Positions 44,318 through 53,306 are shown, numbered from the stretch's first letter. The stretch: 64,000 nt of DNA from JAGWBD01 sp965197455 (GCA_965197455.1 OZ240208.1:620001-684000); one strand, 5' to 3'. Translations and numbers: made by a program. The notes: generated by a model not told the origin, from the sequence alone.

Positions 44318-45409
44318 ATGAATGCACCAGGAGACGCTGAATTGCTGTTGCTGGCCGGGAGCTATACCCGACAAATGCCTGAAGCGCAGGGTCGCGGTGA
44401 GGGGATTTACTCTTGCTGGTTCAACCCCGACAGTGGTGCCCTGCGGCTCGCCAGCGTGTATCGCGAAATCGCGAACCCGGCCTATCTCGCCGTCGCTGCT
44501 GCTGCCGGGCGCGTATATGCCATCGGTTCGATTGCAGAAAGCCAGGACGGCAACAACTCGGCTCTGTATTCCCTGGCGCTGAATGCAGAGGACAGCTCAC
44601 TGACGCTGCTGAACTGTGAACCTGTGCGTGGCAAGGGCGCCTGCTACGTCTGGACAACTGGCAGTAGCGCCCTGGCCGCCTGTTATGCCGGCGGCAGCGT
44701 CTCCGCCTTGCCGCTGGCGGCAGACGGCAGCCTCTTGCCAGTCAGCAGCACGGTACAACATGGAGAGGGTACGCGGGTCAACCATATGCGTCAGGACGGG
44801 CCGCACGCGCACTGTATCCTGACCGACCCGGCGGGCCGCTTCATCTTCGTTGCGGACCTCGGCCGCGACGAAGTGGTCATCTATCGCCTTGAGGATGGTG
44901 TGTTGGTGACCCATGGGCAGGCCAGTCTGACCCTGGGCTCAGGCCCGCGGCACCTGGTCTTTCACCCGGCAGGGCAGCACGCCTTTGTCGTCAACGAGCT
45001 TTCCTGCAGCGTAACCACCTTCCGCTACGATGCTGATGCCGGCGCGTTGACGCGACTGGGGACGCTATCCACCCTGCCAACAGATTATTCGGGATTCAAC
45101 ACCTGCGCCGCGATCCACGTGCATCCGAACGGCCGCTTCGTCTACGCTTCCAATCGTGGCCACGACAGCATTGCGGTGTTTGAATTCGATGCGGCTGCGG
45201 AGTCCCTGCAGCTACGCTCGATTCACAGCAGCGGCGGACGCACCCCGCGCGACTTCACGTTGACGCCCGACGGAAACTGGCTGCTGGCTGCGCATCAGGA
45301 TTCGGCCAACATCACCAGCTTCAGCGTTGACGGAGAGACCGGCGCCCTGGAGCCGACCGGCCATGAGCTGGAGCTTCCTGCCGTCGTTTGTCTGAAGTGG
45401 GCTGTGTAG
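44318..45409 (+). CDS. lactonase-type seven-bladed beta-propeller protein (6-phosphogluconolactonase-like)
   Basis: A 363-residue protein of the YbhE/Pgl (lactonase) propeller family. Family features are LLLAGSYTRQMPEAQGRGEGIY at the start, HAHCILTDPAGRFIFVADLGRDEVVIY in the middle, then GPRHLVFHPAGQHAFVVNELSCSVTTF and FVYASNRGHDSIAVFEFD. The Cys-free cytoplasmic propeller hydrolyses 6-phosphogluconolactone in some bacteria; other members have different or unknown substrates, so the name is by family. It converges on the sulfatase gene with 13 bases between. Confidence 0.85.
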   Translation: MNAPGDAELLLLAGSYTRQMPEAQGRGEGIYSCWFNPDSGALRLASVYREIANPAYLAVAAAAGRVYAIGSIAESQDGNNSALYSLALNAEDSSLTLLNCEPVRGKGACYVWTTGSSALAACYAGGSVSALPLAADGSLLPVSSTVQHGEGTRVNHMRQDGPHAHCILTDPAGRFIFVADLGRDEVVIYRLEDGVLVTHGQASLTLGSGPRHLVFHPAGQHAFVVNELSCSVTTFRYDADAGALTRLGTLSTLPTDYSGFNTCAAIHVHPNGRFVYASNRGHDSIAVFEFDAAAESLQLRSIHSSGGRTPRDFTLTPDGNWLLAAHQDSANITSFSVDGETGALEPTGHELELPAVVCLKWAV

Positions 45410-45422
45410 TCGTCCGGGTCTG

Positions 45423-46856
45423 TCAACGCCACTGCTGCATGCGATTGCGCGTTTGATGTCCGCTGCGGATGCGCCAGTCCAGCATGGCGGCCAGCAACTC
45501 ACGTTTGCGCCCGGCGGCGGCCGGCTCTTCCCAAAGATTGTGAAACTCGTCCGGGTCATCGTACAGGTTGAAGAGTTGACCCTCGTCTGATTCGAGAAAG
45601 TGCACCAGCTTCCAGCCGCGGCTGCGCACCATGGTCATGTAGGGGCCTTCGTAGATCCCGTCTGCCGGATGCTCGGCGAACACCAGCTCGCGTGGAGTCC
45701 AGCCCGGCAGGGTGTCAGCGCGCAGGGCGGGGATCAGGGACTCGGCCTGCATGTCTTCTGGCGCTGCCACACCAGCCAGTTCCAGCACACTGCGACCGAC
45801 GTCCATCAACTGGCACATCCCCAGAATGCGCTGGCCGTCGTCGACGCGTCCCGGCGCCCAGAAGATGAGCGGAACGCGCAAGATCGTGTCGTACATCGTC
45901 CACTTCTGGCTGTGGCCGTGGTCCGTGAGGCAGTCGCCGTGGTCCGAGGTGAAGATCACGATCGAGTTCTCCAGGTAGCCCTGTTCATCCAGCGTCTGCA
46001 ACAACTGACCGATTTTCTCGTCAATCATGGTGACGTTGGCCAGGTAGTGGGCGCGTTGACGGTGACGCTGCGCCTGCGTCGGCTGCGGCAGATGCACGAC
46101 CGCGTCGTGATCCGTCGCGAAGTTGTGTTCGCGCAACTGCCTGAAAGGCGTTGGCTGGCCTTCCAGGTCATCCTGGCGAACTTCCTGCAGCGGCAGCTCC
46201 CGTTCCAGATAGGGCTGCATGTATTCGGGCAGAGGATCGTAGGGGGGATGCGGCCCGGGAAAGCCGACCTGCAGGAAGAGCGGCTGCGTTTGCGGATAGC
46301 TCTCCAGCCACCAGCGCGCCATGTCGCCGACGAAGAAATCCGGGTGCAGGTCAGCCGGCAGCTTCCAGTCGAAAGCGCCCAGGCTCTCCCGGTAGCCAGG
46401 CCACTGCCGGTATAGCTCGCGTTGCTGCTTGACCTCACCGCGCGCGCGCAGCGCCTTGTCCCACTCGTCGAAGTAGTAGCGCCCTTCCAGGTAGCGGTCC
46501 TTGTTTTCCACCACATAGCGTTCGTGAAAGCCGAGCGGAGTCTCGTAGGGAAAGCTGTGCATCTTGCCGATGTTGACGCAATGGTAACCGGCTTCCGCCA
46601 GACGCTCGACCCAGGAGTGGCGCCAGAGGTCAGCGTTCTGCAACACGCCGGTGGCGTGAGGCCAGTAGCCGGTGAAGAGGCTGGCGCGAGCCGGCGCACA
46701 TGAGGGCGCGGTAATGAAGCAGTTGTCGAAGGAGGTGCCATCCCTGACCAGGCGGTCGAGGTTGGGCGTATCGACCCAGGGGAAACCAAGCGCGTTAATC
46801 GTATCGTAGCGCTGTTGATCTGTGATGATCAGGATGATGTTGGGACGGTCGGCCAC
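45423..46856 (-). CDS. sulfatase (formylglycine type), end of the sulfur operon
   Basis: A 477-residue sulfatase read from GTG 46856. The metal-binding start is RPNIILIITDQQRYDT. The formylglycine motif CAPARASLFTG is Cys-type, so it needs an activating enzyme. TSDHGDCLTDHGHSQKW supplies further metal and substrate ligands. No signal peptide is seen, which indicates a cytoplasmic enzyme such as choline-sulfatase or another alkyl/aryl sulfatase; the substrate is unknown. It lies 20 bases after the unknown protein at 46877, in the same operon as cysH and sulfite reductase, suggesting release of sulfate from organic esters for assimilation. Confidence 0.88.
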   Translation of the reverse strand: MADRPNIILIITDQQRYDTINALGFPWVDTPNLDRLVRDGTSFDNCFITAPSCAPARASLFTGYWPHATGVLQNADLWRHSWVERLAEAGYHCVNIGKMHSFPYETPLGFHERYVVENKDRYLEGRYYFDEWDKALRARGEVKQQRELYRQWPGYRESLGAFDWKLPADLHPDFFVGDMARWWLESYPQTQPLFLQVGFPGPHPPYDPLPEYMQPYLERELPLQEVRQDDLEGQPTPFRQLREHNFATDHDAVVHLPQPTQAQRHRQRAHYLANVTMIDEKIGQLLQTLDEQGYLENSIVIFTSDHGDCLTDHGHSQKWTMYDTILRVPLIFWAPGRVDDGQRILGMCQLMDVGRSVLELAGVAAPEDMQAESLIPALRADTLPGWTPRELVFAEHPADGIYEGPYMTMVRSRGWKLVHFLESDEGQLFNLYDDPDEFHNLWEEPAAAGRKRELLAAMLDWRIRSGHQTRNRMQQWR

Positions 46857-46876
46857 GGGCACTCTTTGCAGCGGTC

Positions 46877-47461
46877 TCAGCGCAGGGCTACTGGTGCCGT
46901 GCGGGCCAGCAATCCCGCGAGGCTCTGTTCCTCCAGTGCGGAAACTGCAACACACAGGTTTTCACGCGGGTCCTGGCTTACCTGCGCCAGATCGGCATCG
47001 CCGAAAAGGCGGTAGGCAAACAGCGCCAGTTCCGAGCGCAGATCAGCGTAGGCCTCCGCCGTATTGGGCGCGCGCAGACGGTCCACCAGCGCGACCTGGA
47101 TTTCATCCAGACTGAAGCTCAGTGCCGGAAAATCCTGCTCACGCTGCAACAAATCCACTGCCTGTAGACACAGACGCGCGCAGAGAGCCAGACCATCCGA
47201 AAGTTTTGAGGTATGCGCGCGCTTGCGCATATAGAGCAGGCCCGGGCGACCTGCGCCGAAATCGAAGCTCAAATCGCCTTCATCGCCGATGAGCATGATG
47301 CCGGGACCGTGATGCGCATGGCTGTAATCCGCCACGTCAATCAGCAGGCCCGGCAGCTGCTTGCGCTGAATCCAGCGCTGGAACACCGGGACGAAGGCTG
47401 CCGCGTCAACTTCACAGCCTTCCGCCAGAAACAGCTTGGTGCCGATGCGTTGCAGTGTCAT
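46877..47461 (-). CDS. conserved protein of unknown function in the sulfur operon
   Basis: A 194-residue soluble protein, two bases after the sulfite reductase stop. I recall similar unnamed proteins next to nitrite/sulfite reductases in other bacteria but cannot name a function. A striking segment is IDVADYSHAHHGPGIMLIGDEGD (~41-63), with three His near Asp/Glu residues, which could bind metal; FDFGAGRPGLLYMRK follows. The C-terminal half is helical. Its place between a siroheme reductase and a sulfatase suggests an accessory role in sulfur or nitrogen reduction. Confidence 0.75.
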   Translation of the reverse strand: MTLQRIGTKLFLAEGCEVDAAAFVPVFQRWIQRKQLPGLLIDVADYSHAHHGPGIMLIGDEGDLSFDFGAGRPGLLYMRKRAHTSKLSDGLALCARLCLQAVDLLQREQDFPALSFSLDEIQVALVDRLRAPNTAEAYADLRSELALFAYRLFGDADLAQVSQDPRENLCVAVSALEEQSLAGLLARTAPVALR

Positions 47462-47463
47462 GG

Positions 47464-49719
47464 TTACGCCGGACTCACAATGACGCCGTTGACGCGCGCC
47501 TCGGCAGCATGGGTGGCCTCGATAAAGAGTTGCGCTTCCTCGATGCCGCGATGAGCATCCTGCTGGTCAACAGCGGCCGGCGGCTGGTCGTGGCGCGTGA
47601 ATAGATAGCGCGCGAACTTGCCCTTGGCGAAGCGGTCGAAAAATAGTTCGGTGTCGTAGAAGCGAGACCGGAATTCGCGCACGATGTCGTCAGAGTCGGT
47701 GCTGACATCCAGAAACTGCGTGCGCACCAGCGCGCGCGCCGCCAGCAACATGGCCTGATAGCTGCGCCCTTCTGCCTGGAAGAAGTCGCCTTCATCGAGG
47801 GCGACCAGCGCATCGAAGTGTTCGGACTCCGCTTTCGAGATTTCAATGGAGAACAGCGAGACGACTTCGCCGGCGCATTCACCGACGCCAATGTCGTCGA
47901 TGGTGTAGCTACGTGAATCGCCCCAGTCGCGGAACAGTTCGGGATTCTCTTCGTAGGCGGGTAGTTTGGTCCAGCGCTGAATCATGGCGCGGACTTCCTT
48001 GCGCCCGAGTCGGCTCACCCAGCTCTGGAAGTTCTCGCCACGCTCACGCTCCGCCACGTAGCGATCGGTGAGCGCGTCCAGCACGTCCGGCACGTTCCTG
48101 GCGGGCACGGCAACCATAGCCAGGCCGAAACTGCCGGCGTTTTCATCCCACTGGCCGCCCAGCACCACCTGGAAATGAGGCACCTTGTGATTGCCCGAGC
48201 GACGGCTGTTGCCGAAGAAACCGATGTCGGCGACATGGTGCTGGCCACAGGAATTGAAGCAGCCGCTGATCTTGATCTTCAGGTCCTTGACCGCTTCGGG
48301 CATGGTGGCGTTGCGCACTGCCAGGCGCTGCCGCAACTCACCGGCCAGGCCGCGCGAGGAGGCGATGCCCAGTTTGCAGGTATCCGTGCCCGGGCAGGTG
48401 GTGATATCTACGATTGTGCCGGCGCCAGGGTCGCCCAGGCCAACTGCCTGCAGGGCCTTGTAGAGCGCGGGCAGATCCGCTTCCGGCACCCAGCGCAGCA
48501 CGATATTCTGCTCGACGGTGGTGCGCACGTTGTCGCTGACGTACTCGCGCGCGATGTCGGCCAGCTGGCGAGTCTGCCAGGTGGTGATGTCGCCCAGCGG
48601 CAGATTGACCGTGACGACGCTGTAGCCAGGCTGGCGCTGACGATAGACATTGGTCACGAACCAGTCGTCAAAACCTGCGGGCCGCTCCGCGCCATTGAGC
48701 GCCATGCCGGCCCGTAGTGGCAGTTCCTCCCAGGCAGGCACTTCACCGATCCAGTCGGTCCAGGATTCGTCGTGTGGCAGGGCAGCGCGCTCCTCGCGCA
48801 CCAGGCGGCGAAACTCTTCAATGCCGACGCTGGCGACCAGGAACTTGATGCGCGCGCGGTTTCGGTTGCGCTTTTCACCGAGCCGCGCAAACACGCGTGA
48901 GATGGCCTGCGCCAATGGCAGGATGTCCTCTACTGACGCGAATTCCTCCAGCACCTGCGCCTGATGCGGCACCGTGCCGAGCCCGCCACCGACGTAGACG
49001 GTGAAGCCGCGCTGCAGCTCGCCATCCACTGCGCGGGTGCGCGCCAGAAAGCCCAGGTCATGCATGTTGACCAGGCCGCAGGCGTGATGCTCACAGCCGG
49101 AGAAGGCCACCTTGAACTTGCGCCCGAAGTCCTGCACGTCGTCATGCCCCAGCAGGAAGTTGGCCAGCGCTGCCGAGTAGGGCGTGACGTCAAAAGTCTG
49201 GTCGTGGCAGACGCCCGCCAGCGGGCAGGCAGTGACATTGCGCACCGAATTGCCGCAGGCCTCTTGCGTGGTCAAACCCACTGCGGCCAGTCGTCGCATC
49301 AGATCCGGCGTGTCGTCGATGTGAACGTAGTGTAGCTGGAAGTCCTGGCGCGTCGTGACGTGCAGGATGCTGTCCGCATACTCGTCAGCGAGGTCGGCCA
49401 GCTCTTCCATCTGCGCGATGCTCAGGCCGCCGTAAGGCACCTTGATACGCTGCATGCCGGGCGCGTCCCACATGGTGTCCGGCCCCTTGGTGAGATCACC
49501 GGAAGGGTACTCCAGCGGCTTCGTTTCAATTCCGTCATGACGCTGGCCGTTGTCGTAGCGCTGACCATAAACGCCGCGGCGCAGGCGCGTCTCGGCGAAC
49601 ACCTTTTCATCCAGACGGTCCTGCCGGCGCAGTTCCATCTGACCCTCAAAGATGTCGATATCGTGCGACAGCTCCGGCGGCATTTTGTCCTGCAGGGCGG
49701 TCTTCCAGTTGTGGCTCAT
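47464..49719 (-). CDS. ferredoxin-type sulfite/nitrite reductase with C-terminal helical extension
   Basis: A 751-residue siroheme enzyme. Two ferrodoxin-like half domains (e.g. FQLHYVHIDDTPDLMRRL and VEQNIVLRWV) flank the SiR core. The 4Fe-4S/siroheme ligands are CPGTDTC (~438-444) and CFNSC (~485-489). Residues ~600-751 form an added helical domain rich in Ala, Glu and Arg (YQAMLLAARALVRTQF ...), HEPN-like in pattern. The enzyme reduces sulfite to sulfide, or nitrite to ammonia; the operon with cysH argues for sulfite. It starts inside the cobA stop (ATGA). Confidence 0.9.
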   Translation of the reverse strand: MSHNWKTALQDKMPPELSHDIDIFEGQMELRRQDRLDEKVFAETRLRRGVYGQRYDNGQRHDGIETKPLEYPSGDLTKGPDTMWDAPGMQRIKVPYGGLSIAQMEELADLADEYADSILHVTTRQDFQLHYVHIDDTPDLMRRLAAVGLTTQEACGNSVRNVTACPLAGVCHDQTFDVTPYSAALANFLLGHDDVQDFGRKFKVAFSGCEHHACGLVNMHDLGFLARTRAVDGELQRGFTVYVGGGLGTVPHQAQVLEEFASVEDILPLAQAISRVFARLGEKRNRNRARIKFLVASVGIEEFRRLVREERAALPHDESWTDWIGEVPAWEELPLRAGMALNGAERPAGFDDWFVTNVYRQRQPGYSVVTVNLPLGDITTWQTRQLADIAREYVSDNVRTTVEQNIVLRWVPEADLPALYKALQAVGLGDPGAGTIVDITTCPGTDTCKLGIASSRGLAGELRQRLAVRNATMPEAVKDLKIKISGCFNSCGQHHVADIGFFGNSRRSGNHKVPHFQVVLGGQWDENAGSFGLAMVAVPARNVPDVLDALTDRYVAERERGENFQSWVSRLGRKEVRAMIQRWTKLPAYEENPELFRDWGDSRSYTIDDIGVGECAGEVVSLFSIEISKAESEHFDALVALDEGDFFQAEGRSYQAMLLAARALVRTQFLDVSTDSDDIVREFRSRFYDTELFFDRFAKGKFARYLFTRHDQPPAAVDQQDAHRGIEEAQLFIEATHAAEARVNGVIVSPA

Positions 49720-50528
49720 AGTTCCTCCAGAATTGGGCTCAGTGCCTCATATTCCAGTTCAAGGTCTTGTAGAGTCTGTGGCAAATCAAACCAGCGCAAC
49801 CCCTGGCCGCGCAGGCGCACAACTTCGCCGATGACGATCGTCGCCGGCGCGCACAGTTCGGCATACGTCGCGGCTGCGGCCAACTCTGCGACTGTCGCCT
49901 CGATGACGCGCTGTTCGGCGACGCTGCCCCACTCGATTGCAGCAGCCGGCGTCGCAGGGTCCAGACCGGCAGCCAGCAGGCGTTGCATCAGTCGCGGCAA
50001 ATTGTTGACGCCCATCAGAATGACCAGCGTGCCGCCGGTCTGCGCCAGCGCGTCGTAGTTGATGCGCGCCGGGCCCTCTTCGAGCAGGCTGTGCCCGGTC
50101 AGAATGGTGACGCTGCTGCTGACCTGGCGCTGCGTCAGGGGGATGCCTGCGTAGGTGGGCGCGGCATACGCGCTGGAGATGCCGGGCACGATCTCAAAGG
50201 GGACACCTGCTGCGTGACAGGCAAGCGCTTCCTCGCTGCCGCGCCCGAATAGCAGCGGATCGCCGCCCTTGAGGCGCAGCACCTGAGCGCCGCGCAGGGC
50301 GTGCGCCACGATGGTTTCATTGATGTGTTGCTGACTCAGGCGCTGCCGGGCGGGGGCCTTGCCGACGTTGATGAAGGTTGCATCCGGGCGCGCCTCGTCC
50401 AGCAACTCAAGCGGGATAAGACGATCAAAGACGATGACGTCCGCGCTGTGCAGCAAGCGCAGGCCCTTGCGCGTAATCAGGTCGGGGTCGCCTGGGCCAG
50501 CGCCCACCAGCCAGACTTTTCCACTCAT
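49716..50528 (-). CDS. cobA: uroporphyrinogen-III C-methyltransferase
   Basis: A 270-residue SUMT starting at ATG 50528 with GGAG upstream. Motifs are VWLVGAGPGDPDLITRKG, then VIVFDRLIP, RLKGGDPLLFGRG and VPGISSAYAAPTYAGIPLTQR. It methylates uroporphyrinogen III twice with SAM to precorrin-2, the precursor of siroheme and cobalamin. Both ends overlap neighbouring genes by 4 bases. With the dehydrogenase and chelatase it forms a complete siroheme pathway next to the siroheme enzyme. Confidence 0.95.
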   Translation of the reverse strand: MSGKVWLVGAGPGDPDLITRKGLRLLHSADVIVFDRLIPLELLDEARPDATFINVGKAPARQRLSQQHINETIVAHALRGAQVLRLKGGDPLLFGRGSEEALACHAAGVPFEIVPGISSAYAAPTYAGIPLTQRQVSSSVTILTGHSLLEEGPARINYDALAQTGGTLVILMGVNNLPRLMQRLLAAGLDPATPAAAIEWGSVAEQRVIEATVAELAAAATYAELCAPATIVIGEVVRLRGQGLRWFDLPQTLQDLELEYEALSPILEEL

Positions 50529-51841
50529 ACTCGCTCCTTCGTTGCCTGGCTCAGCCACAGGTTACAGGGAGCAGGGCAGGGCAACTCATCCGCTGCCGTA
50601 GCGACTCCCTGCCAGGTTGGCTGGCGAATACAGTTGCTGCACAAGGTCGCCGTGACTTCATCCACAATCACTGTGGGTAACCCGTCAACGCCACGGAAGT
50701 TTCCTGTTTGTCGCGCGGCCACCGCTGACAGCGATTCCGACATAAAAATGCCGGCATGACTGGCCGCCCAATCAGCCACTGCGCCAGGATACACCGTCTC
50801 CACAATCGCCGCCAGCTCATGCGGCTGCCTGACCACTGCGCGCCAGCCTGTGGGCAGTCCACGCGCCTCCGGCAAAGGGCGAAAAGGCTGCTCGCGCGCA
50901 AGGCGGCGCAGTTCTGCAGGCGATTCGATGCAGCGCGCTTCTGCGTCCAGGGAGTCCGATCGGACTTCTTCAGGCGTGAGTAGCAACTCACCGAACTCCA
51001 GCTGGCCCCGGTCACACACCTCGTCCCACAAGTCCCCCGCGCCTGCGCGCGGAAAGCCGCTCCAGACTGAGGCAGGTCGGCTTTCAATAAAACCGGGTTC
51101 GCAAGCGCACGCCAGCTGCAGGATTACATCGCACACAACTGCCGCCGTCCCCGGCGCGCCCAGGTAAAATACAGATCGCCCGCATATGCGTCCACTGCCA
51201 GCGCCAGGCGCCAGCCCCAGTTCACGCGGGACATCGACGCTGACGTGCGAACCGGGCGCGAGGAACCAGGGCGCAGCCAGGATCACCTCAGCGTCAGTGC
51301 GCTCATAAATCGTGGCGATGGACGGCTCGTCATCCAGATAAGCCTCCAGCACGGTCAGACCGGGCCGGCTGGAAGCAAGCGCCTGCGCCTGTCTGCGCGC
51401 CGCTTCGCGGCTGCGGCTGTCGCGCCGCGTACCGTGTCCGATGACAGCGACAGCGACCTCACACGCTTCCAGCCCCTCTGCGTCCATCAGGCTGGTGACG
51501 CGATCGTGCAACACTTCGCCCAGACGCGGGTGCAGACCGAGCGGTTGTGTGTAGTGGATGCGGCGACTGCCACGTTGCGTAAGCGGGCCGTTGAGCCCCA
51601 TTTCGGCGGGGATGACCGTGCGCGCGAAGTAGCCGTCGGCGGCCAGCGCTGGAACCACGACCACGGTATCTGCTGCAAGCGTGTCCAGCGCCTGACTGAG
51701 TGCCGGCGCTTCCTTCCAGAAGCAGGCGGAGATTTCGTCGGCGACCCCCTGTGAACGCAACTTGTCCACGTAGGACCAGACCAACCCGGCCGTGTGCGGG
51801 CTGATGTGAGAGCCGTGGCCGGCGAGCAGGATGGCGTTCAC
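50525..51841 (-). CDS. cbiX: CbiX-type sirohydrochlorin chelatase fused to a DR2241-like Fe-S domain
   Basis: A 438-residue protein. Two CbiX-like halves (MNAILLAGHGSHISPHTA and VAVAVIGHGTRRDSRSREAA; His residues are the metal ligands of the family) occupy residues 1-~235. The rest resembles the DR2241 family, with VARQTGNFRGVDGLP-like sequence. Four cysteines in ATLCSNCIRQP and LPCPAPCNLW near residues 400-430 probably bind a 4Fe-4S cluster. It is predicted to insert iron into sirohydrochlorin. Overlaps both neighbours by 4 bases. Confidence 0.85.
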   Translation of the reverse strand: MNAILLAGHGSHISPHTAGLVWSYVDKLRSQGVADEISACFWKEAPALSQALDTLAADTVVVVPALAADGYFARTVIPAEMGLNGPLTQRGSRRIHYTQPLGLHPRLGEVLHDRVTSLMDAEGLEACEVAVAVIGHGTRRDSRSREAARRQAQALASSRPGLTVLEAYLDDEPSIATIYERTDAEVILAAPWFLAPGSHVSVDVPRELGLAPGAGSGRICGRSVFYLGAPGTAAVVCDVILQLACACEPGFIESRPASVWSGFPRAGAGDLWDEVCDRGQLEFGELLLTPEEVRSDSLDAEARCIESPAELRRLAREQPFRPLPEARGLPTGWRAVVRQPHELAAIVETVYPGAVADWAASHAGIFMSESLSAVAARQTGNFRGVDGLPTVIVDEVTATLCSNCIRQPTWQGVATAADELPCPAPCNLWLSQATKERV

Positions 51842-52476
51842 TGGCTCTTCTGCATCAGACTGTGCAGCAGGCTGCGCGCCTCGTCGACCTGGTCCGACCC
51901 CAGCAGGGACAGCACATCAGATTCAAGGACGCTGTTGTAGAAGGAACGCCGCAGCTCCTGCTCAGGGATTTCAGCGCGGATTCTGGGCCGCAGTTCCCCC
52001 AGCCAGTACGCCAGGATGGCGTGTTCTTCGCGTACACAGTCGGCAATCCGGTCACGCAGCCAGCGCACGAGCGCGGGTGAGGAGCCGCCGCTGTCCAGCG
52101 CAACCAGCAAGGGTTCCCGGCGCAACTCGGCCATGTTGCCAAAGTCGCCGGCTGCTGCGTCATCCACGACGTTGACCAGTGCGCCCAGACTGCGGGCCTC
52201 GTCTGCGACAGCCAGGTTGGTCTCTGCCTCGTTCGTCGCGGCGAAGATCAGCATTGGACGGAATTGTGGCAGAATTCCCGGCTCCCAGCGCAGCCGCAGC
52301 CAGCGTAACTCCTCCATCTCGGCCGCTTCCCGTAACGATGCATCCAGGGTAAGGCTGATGACCACAACGGTCGCGCCTGCCTGCAACAAACCGCTTACCT
52401 TGCGCGCAGCCACAACGCCGCCGCCTACAACGACGCAGGTTTTGCCGTGCAACCTGAGTGAGACGGGATAGCTCAT
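51838..52476 (-). CDS. precorrin-2 dehydrogenase (siroheme synthase N-terminal type)
   Basis: 212 residues from ATG 52476, overlapping the cysH stop (ATGA). The NAD site is CVVVGGGVVAARKVSGLLQAGATVVV. ATNEAETNLAVADEA, VNVVDDAAAGDF and VALDSGGSSPALVRWLRDRI are typical of the CysG N-terminal/Met8 family. It oxidises precorrin-2 to sirohydrochlorin. As a separate chelatase follows, its own chelatase activity may be unnecessary. Confidence 0.93.
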   Translation of the reverse strand: MSYPVSLRLHGKTCVVVGGGVVAARKVSGLLQAGATVVVISLTLDASLREAAEMEELRWLRLRWEPGILPQFRPMLIFAATNEAETNLAVADEARSLGALVNVVDDAAAGDFGNMAELRREPLLVALDSGGSSPALVRWLRDRIADCVREEHAILAYWLGELRPRIRAEIPEQELRRSFYNSVLESDVLSLLGSDQVDEARSLLHSLMQKSQ

Positions 52477-53210
52477 GACCTGTCTTCGCCTGTGCCAGTC
52501 GGCAGAAACATGGAGTGCAGGCCGCATTCGCTCTTGTTGAAGTCCTGCCAACGGCCGCTGCGCTCCGGGGCTCCCGCCAGCACCGGATGCGTGCAGTGCG
52601 TGCAGCCGATGCTCGGGTAGCCCTGATTGTGCAGGGGATTGCTGGGCAAGTCATGTTCGCGCAGCCAGTCCTGCACCTGGGCCGAGCTCCAGTTGGCGAA
52701 GGGGCAGAGCTTGATGAGACTGTTGCTGTCATCCCATTCGATGACCGGCGTGCTGGCACGCTGCGCGGACTGGTCGCGCCGAAGCCCGGTGATCCAGGCG
52801 CTGTGGCCGCGCAGGGCCTGCCGCAGCGGCAACACCTTGCGCAGGTGGCAGCAAAGATCCGGGTTGCGCTCCCACAGCTCCGGGCCATGGGCCAGGGCCT
52901 GCTGCGCTGCGTTTAGCTGAGGATGCACTCGCCGCAGGTTCAGGTCGAAGCGCGCCTCCAGCTCACCAATCAACTGCAAGGTCTGCGGGAAGAGGAAGCC
53001 GGTGTCCAGCGTGATGACGGTCGTGCGCGGAGCGATTTCCTGCAGCATGTGCAGCGTGACGATACCAGTGGGCTGAAAGCTGGTGACGACGGCCAGTCCT
53101 TCACCGAAGCGTTCGACAGCGAAGCGCAGGATTTCCTGCGGCGACGCAGCGTCCAGTTCACTTTGCAGCGTGTCCAGCTCGTCGTGAATGTGTTCCTGCA
53201 AAAGTTGCAT
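52473..53210 (-). CDS. cysH: thioredoxin-dependent APS/PAPS reductase
   Basis: 245 residues from ATG 53210 (MQLLQEHIHDEL) with GGAG six bases upstream; the longer frame would run through the attenuator. The PP-loop-like core has VTSFQPTGIVTLHML and TLDTGFLFPQT. A Cys pair in DLCCHLRK and a second pair in GCTHCTHP match the 4Fe-4S ligands of APS reductases, and the C-terminal KSECGLH carries the catalytic Cys. It reduces APS (or PAPS) to sulfite with thioredoxin. First structural gene of the operon, controlled by the leader at 53211-53570. All its cysteine codons are TGC. Confidence 0.95.
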   Translation of the reverse strand: MQLLQEHIHDELDTLQSELDAASPQEILRFAVERFGEGLAVVTSFQPTGIVTLHMLQEIAPRTTVITLDTGFLFPQTLQLIGELEARFDLNLRRVHPQLNAAQQALAHGPELWERNPDLCCHLRKVLPLRQALRGHSAWITGLRRDQSAQRASTPVIEWDDSNSLIKLCPFANWSSAQVQDWLREHDLPSNPLHNQGYPSIGCTHCTHPVLAGAPERSGRWQDFNKSECGLHSMFLPTGTGEDRS

Positions 53211-53239
53211 CTGCGCTCCATTGCCATGGTCAGGCACAG

Positions 53240-53261
53240 AAAACCCCGAAGTTATCCGGGG
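53240..53261 (-). terminator. intrinsic terminator of the second cysH attenuator
   Basis: Minus-strand CCCCGGA (53261-53255) pairs with TTCGGGG (53250-53244) around a TAAC loop and is followed by TTTT. It lies 30 bases before the cysH start, so it must be read through for operon expression. Confidence 0.8.
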
Positions 53262-53306
53262 CTCTCGCATCAAAATCGGGTATGCGAACGTGTTACGCCG
53301 GATAAC
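53251..53306 (-). promoter_or_regulatory. antiterminator structure of the cysH leader
   Basis: GTTATCCGG (53306-53298) is a perfect 9-bp complement of CCGGATAAC (53259-53251), which includes most of the terminator's 5' arm and loop. Inside, TCGCAT (53287-53282) pairs with ATGCGA (53270-53265), giving a nested hairpin. The 5' strand lies in the last codons of the Cys-rich small ORF. A ribosome that stops at its TAA would cover it, while one held at the Cys codons would leave it free. Confidence 0.75.

Noticed and set aside
53211..53273. The longer N-terminus of CysH
   Set aside because: It would be encoded by the attenuator terminator; ATG 53210 has a GGAG site and the normal family start.
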